Below are positions 60,941 through 64,000 of a stretch of DNA of 64,000 bases, one piece after another (the first letter of the stretch is position 1; each line of letters opens with the position of its first letter). Under the pieces are notes generated by a model. That model was not told the DNA's origin, made no database searches, and saw nothing but the letters and a program-made list of their open reading frames with translations. The translations under genes were made by a program, and so were the position numbers. The stretch lies in contig NZ_AP025474.1 in the NCBI RefSeq assembly GCF_024347395.1, forward strand, positions 1 to 64,000, given 5' to 3'. The DNA comes from Vibrio cortegadensis. Lineage in GTDB: Bacteria > Pseudomonadota > Gammaproteobacteria > Enterobacterales > Vibrionaceae.

Positions 60941-62383
60941 TTATATGCCATGGCATAAGTATTTAATTTCTAGGTAATCTTCGATGCCATACTTAGAGCC
61001 TTCACGACCACAGCCGGACTCTTTTACCCCACCAAATGGAGCAACTTCCGTTGAGATGATACCTTCATTAATACCTACAATACCGTATTCAAGCGCTTCA
61101 CTCATTCGCCAAACACGGGCATGATCTTGAGTATAAAAATAAGCGGCTAATCCAAATGGGGTATCATTGGCACGGCGTACAACATCATCTTCATTATTGA
61201 AGCGGAAGATGGTAGAAACAGGACCAAACAGCTCTTGGTGCGCAATATCCATCTCCTCTGTCACGTCGGTTAAAATTGTTGGTTGATAAAATTGGTGACC
61301 AACCTCAGAGATGTTTCCACCTAAAGTAAGGGTTGCGCCTTGCTCAACGGCGGTGTTTACCAACTGCTCCACTTTATCAATCGCTTTTTGATTAATAAGA
61401 GGGCCAATCTCTGTACCATCTACCAAACCATCTCCAATCACTAACTTACTGACAGCTTGGGTGTATTTCGCCAAAAACTGATCATAAATAGCATCATGAA
61501 TATAAAGTCTGTTGGTGCAAACACAGGTTTGACCCGCATTGCGATACTTGGAAATGAGAGCGCCTTGTACGGCTTTATCGATATCTGCATCTTCAAAAAC
61601 GATAAATGGAGCATTTCCACCTAACTCCAATGATACTTTTTTCACTGTCTCAGATGCTTGGCGCAAAATAAGCTTACCCACAGGCGTTGAACCAGTAAAC
61701 GAGACCTTACGAACCAGAGGATGGCGGCACAACACATCACCCACTTCGGCGGGACGTGAAGTCGTCACTACGTTGATCACACCTTTAGGGATTCCCGCTT
61801 TTTCTGCCAGCAGCGCCATTGCGAGTGCACAAAGAGGTGTGTCTTCCCCTGGCTTAATCACCACTGTACATCCTGCCGCCAAAGCTGGCGCCGCTTTACG
61901 AGTAATCATCGCAATAGGGAAATTCCATGGGGTAATCGCCGTCACTACACCCACAGGTTGCTTAATCGTCATGTAGCGATTATTCGGATTTGCCGCGGGA
62001 ATCACATCTCCATACATTCGCTTCGCTTCTTCGGCAAACCATTCAATAAATGATGCGCCATAAATGACTTCACCGTAGGATTCCTTGTACGGTTTACCTT
62101 GCTCAGACGTCAGTAACTTCGCCAGTCCATCTGCATTTTCAACCATCAGATCAAACCATTTTTTCATTAGACCCGCGCGGTATTTAGCTGTGGTTGTCCG
62201 CCAATCTTGTAAGGCTGTATGTGCGGCAATAACGGCTGCTTCAGATTCTTCCTTACCCATATCAGGTACGGCAGTAATGATAGCGCCTGTTGATGGATTC
62301 ACTATATTAACCTTTTTACCATCAATGGCTTCGACCCATTCTCCGTTGATCAAGCCACGGGATAAGACTAAATCTTTCATCAC
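60941..62383 (-). CDS. gabD: Succinate-semialdehyde dehydrogenase
   Basis: A 480-residue aldehyde dehydrogenase matching GabD: GVVTAITPWNFPIAMITRKA near 140-159, KPGEDTPL, FTGSTPVGKLILRQASETVK, LELGGNAPFIVFEDADIDKA with the catalytic Glu near 253, GQTCVCTNRLYIHD with the catalytic Cys near 287, and EYGIVGINEGIISTEVAPFG with GGVKESGCGREGS at the end. It oxidises succinate semialdehyde to succinate, completing the GABA route with GabT. The LysR gene at 62509 is divergent from it. The gene is separate from the TRAP-gabT operon. Confidence 0.94.
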   Translation of the reverse strand: MMKDLVLSRGLINGEWVEAIDGKKVNIVNPSTGAIITAVPDMGKEESEAAVIAAHTALQDWRTTTAKYRAGLMKKWFDLMVENADGLAKLLTSEQGKPYKESYGEVIYGASFIEWFAEEAKRMYGDVIPAANPNNRYMTIKQPVGVVTAITPWNFPIAMITRKAAPALAAGCTVVIKPGEDTPLCALAMALLAEKAGIPKGVINVVTTSRPAEVGDVLCRHPLVRKVSFTGSTPVGKLILRQASETVKKVSLELGGNAPFIVFEDADIDKAVQGALISKYRNAGQTCVCTNRLYIHDAIYDQFLAKYTQAVSKLVIGDGLVDGTEIGPLINQKAIDKVEQLVNTAVEQGATLTLGGNISEVGHQFYQPTILTDVTEEMDIAHQELFGPVSTIFRFNNEDDVVRRANDTPFGLAAYFYTQDHARVWRMSEALEYGIVGINEGIISTEVAPFGGVKESGCGREGSKYGIEDYLEIKYLCHGI

Positions 62384-62508
62384 TTAAATTCCTACTGTTA
62401 TAAACATTAACAACGTCAAAGATTAAAAAAACCAAATAACGCATAATCGGCAATGGATACAACAAAATTATAACAACTCGCCAAGGGAATAAATATTCCT
62501 CAGTAAAC

Positions 62509-63465
62509 ATGAAGTTTTACGAGCCTAAAACAATGACAAAAAATTCTTCGCCTGTCGGTCAAATTGGTGACTACGAAATAAAACAGCTCAAAATATTCAA
62601 GGTCGTCGCAGATTGTGGCGGTTTCTCTGCTGCTGAAACCGAACTCAATATCAGTCGTTCCACTATCAGTATTCATATTTCCAACCTTGAATCTCGAATA
62701 AATCTGATTCTATGCCGCCGGGGACGCTCTGGATTTTCTTTAACAGAAGAAGGCATCGTCGTGTATGAGGCAACCGTTAAATTACTAGGAGAACTGGACG
62801 ATTTTAGAAATACTATCAACCACTTGGACATTCAATTATCCGGTAGCTTAACGATTCTATTCAGTGACAACATAAGCTTGGATCCTAGATCCTGCATGCC
62901 GGAGGTGATCCGTAATTTTTCCAGTATCGCCAAAGAGGTTTACCTAACAGCAGAAGTCTCACGGATGACTGAAATTGAAAGGATGGTAATGCAAGATGAA
63001 GCAGATATTGGTTTTATTCCCCTACATCGAGAACTTGATGGATTGGAATATGAGTATATTTACACAGATATTTGTTACCTCTATGCGAGTACGGATAACC
63101 CATTAGCAAAGCTTTCAGACTCTGAATTAACGGATGAGGTTATTGATGGTTTTCCCGTTGCCTACGCCGGGCTAAAAACTCAAGAGCGCATCAACGGTCA
63201 TTTGGCCAACATGAACCTGAAAGCCACTGCGTATAACTATGAATCACGCATCACTTTACTACTATCTTCTCGGTTTATTGGTTTTTTACCTGAGCATTAC
63301 GCCAAACCTTATGTAGACTCTGGTGAGCTAATTGCCATTGCACCATCACGCCGTTATTACCATTTGGAGATCATGGCGATAACTAAAAAGACCAACGCGA
63401 TAAATAAAGTACGTTCGCTGTTTATAAAAACCATGCGTGACTATTATCGAAAACAGAATGAATAG
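62509..63465 (+). CDS. LysR-family regulator beside gabD
   Basis: A 318-residue LysR regulator. The N-terminal winged helix is in residues 25-85 (QLKIFKVVADCGGFSAAETE; NISRSTISIHISNLESRINL; CRRGRSGFSLTEEG) and the effector-binding domain spans the rest (GSLTILFSDNISLDPRSCMP). The first 20 residues before the helix are longer than usual; an internal ATG at 62533 is possible. It is divergent from gabD across 125 bases, so it probably regulates gabD. The ligand is unknown, perhaps GABA or glutarate. It differs from the usual CsiR (GntR family) regulator. Confidence 0.88.
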   Translation: MKFYEPKTMTKNSSPVGQIGDYEIKQLKIFKVVADCGGFSAAETELNISRSTISIHISNLESRINLILCRRGRSGFSLTEEGIVVYEATVKLLGELDDFRNTINHLDIQLSGSLTILFSDNISLDPRSCMPEVIRNFSSIAKEVYLTAEVSRMTEIERMVMQDEADIGFIPLHRELDGLEYEYIYTDICYLYASTDNPLAKLSDSELTDEVIDGFPVAYAGLKTQERINGHLANMNLKATAYNYESRITLLLSSRFIGFLPEHYAKPYVDSGELIAIAPSRRYYHLEIMAITKKTNAINKVRSLFIKTMRDYYRKQNE

Positions 63466-63492
63466 CTGAGAAAAAGCAATACACGCGATCAA

Positions 63493-63540
63493 AAAGACCT
63501 GAAACACCCAACTAGCAAGTGGGTAATTCAGGTCTTTAAA
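63493..63540. terminator. Bidirectional terminator
   Basis: AAAGACCTGAA and TTCAGGTCTTT form an 11-bp stem, with an inner ACCCA/TGGGT stem, between the convergent LysR and lhgO genes; T-runs occur on both sides. Confidence 0.85.
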
Positions 63541-63563
63541 TTGACTAAATTAAGCGATGAAGA

Positions 63564-64000
63564 CTAAGCGACGTTAGCCACTTCTGCAGTATTCATTTCA
63601 GCGATTGTGGGTTGCTGCTTCTTTACGATTTTATCGCAAATATATCCACCGATTGGAATTGCCGATGTAGCCGCTGGAGATGGTGCATTACACACATGCA
63701 AACTGCGCTCACTTTCAGCAAATAGAAAATCATGCACCAGCGAACCATCTTTTAGAACCGCTTGAGCACGGATACCTGCCGGATACGGCTGTAAATCATC
63801 TACTTTGATGCTTGGGCAATATTTATTAACTAATTTCAAATACCCTGGTTTCCACCAAGAATTCTTGGTTTCAATTAATCCCGTTATCAAGTGCTTCGCT
63901 GACACTTTCCAAAACCCAACGAAACTGACCATATCTAATACGTCACGCAGATTAACGTTAATTTTGCCATACCCTTCACGCTTCCAGCCCTGAACTGCGT
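63564..64000 (-). CDS. lhgO: L-2-hydroxyglutarate dehydrogenase/oxidase, C-terminal part
   Basis: The last 145 residues of an FAD-dependent oxidoreductase; the gene continues beyond the window end. KINVNLRDVLDMVSFVGFWK, KVDDLQPYPAGIRAQAVLKD with the FAD-contacting Arg-Ala-Gln, DFLFAESERSLHVCNAPSPA and TSAIPIGGYICDKI match LhgO/YgaF. The enzyme oxidises L-2-hydroxyglutarate to 2-oxoglutarate in glutarate and lysine breakdown and is commonly linked to gabD and gabT. Convergent with the LysR gene, from which it is separated by a terminator. Confidence 0.88.
   Translation of the reverse strand, partial: AVQGWKREGYGKINVNLRDVLDMVSFVGFWKVSAKHLITGLIETKNSWWKPGYLKLVNKYCPSIKVDDLQPYPAGIRAQAVLKDGSLVHDFLFAESERSLHVCNAPSPAATSAIPIGGYICDKIVKKQQPTIAEMNTAEVANVA

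Noticed and set aside
1..64000. tRNA or rRNA genes
   Set aside because: No cloverleaf with a TTCGA-type T-loop or rRNA core sequence was noticed on reading; a tRNAscan or Rfam search was not possible.

Overview
The window reads as Vibrio-family (Vibrionaceae) DNA. The codon use, moderately AT-rich composition, and mixture of marine osmolyte, sugar and amino-acid catabolic genes all fit, but no rRNA or species marker is present. A Rep_3-type initiator gene, 22-bp-phased iterons and a perfect DnaA box (about 3.2-4.9 kb) show that at least the left end belongs to a plasmid or secondary replicon. No ParA/ParB or conjugation gene is visible.

Layout. 0-6.7 kb: a small module (PhzF-like protein, CYTH-domain protein, an unknown protein) lies between two copies of a 29-bp palindrome that sit in opposite orientation and abut gene fragments; the replication module and a uracil-DNA-glycosylase-fold protein follow. 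6.7-16.5 kb: a D-xylose block (XylR, GalM, XylB, XylA, a small membrane protein, a GH3 glycosidase). Four matching 20-bp sites precede its transcription units and look like a XylR regulon. The block is interrupted at 10.6-11.9 kb by decayed insertion sequences. 16.9-26.7 kb: a serine-type sulfatase and a FadR-family-controlled set of sugar dehydrogenase, lactonase, sugar-acid dehydratase, 2-keto-3-deoxy-acid aldolase, iron-type alcohol dehydrogenase, GH-A glycosidase-like protein and YtfJ-like protein. Together these look like a non-phosphorylating oxidative aldose route beside the isomerase route.

27-43.6 kb is accessory DNA: a CsrA-like regulator next to a second UDG-fold protein, a broken IS903-group element, a tyrosine recombinase with a perfect 16-bp inverted repeat just upstream, many frameshifted genes (SEC-C, outer-membrane protein, RidA, IS110), an SgrR-like regulator, a PhzF-like enzyme, an orphan TIR-domain (ThsB-like) gene and a pair of tiny overlapping genes.

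43.8-64 kb is better preserved. It holds a MarR-controlled DmeF-type metal exporter; a divergent cluster of BCCT transporter, M24 and M20 hydrolases, YheO-type regulator, RidA, diaminopropionate ammonia-lyase-like enzyme and ACR3-family transporter; a 2.3-kb non-coding stretch with six copies of a 19-bp palindrome; and a TRAP transporter-Usp-GabT operon followed by GabD, a LysR regulator and the C-terminal part of LhgO (GABA/glutarate catabolism). Functions of metabolic genes come from family motifs read by eye; substrates are inferences.
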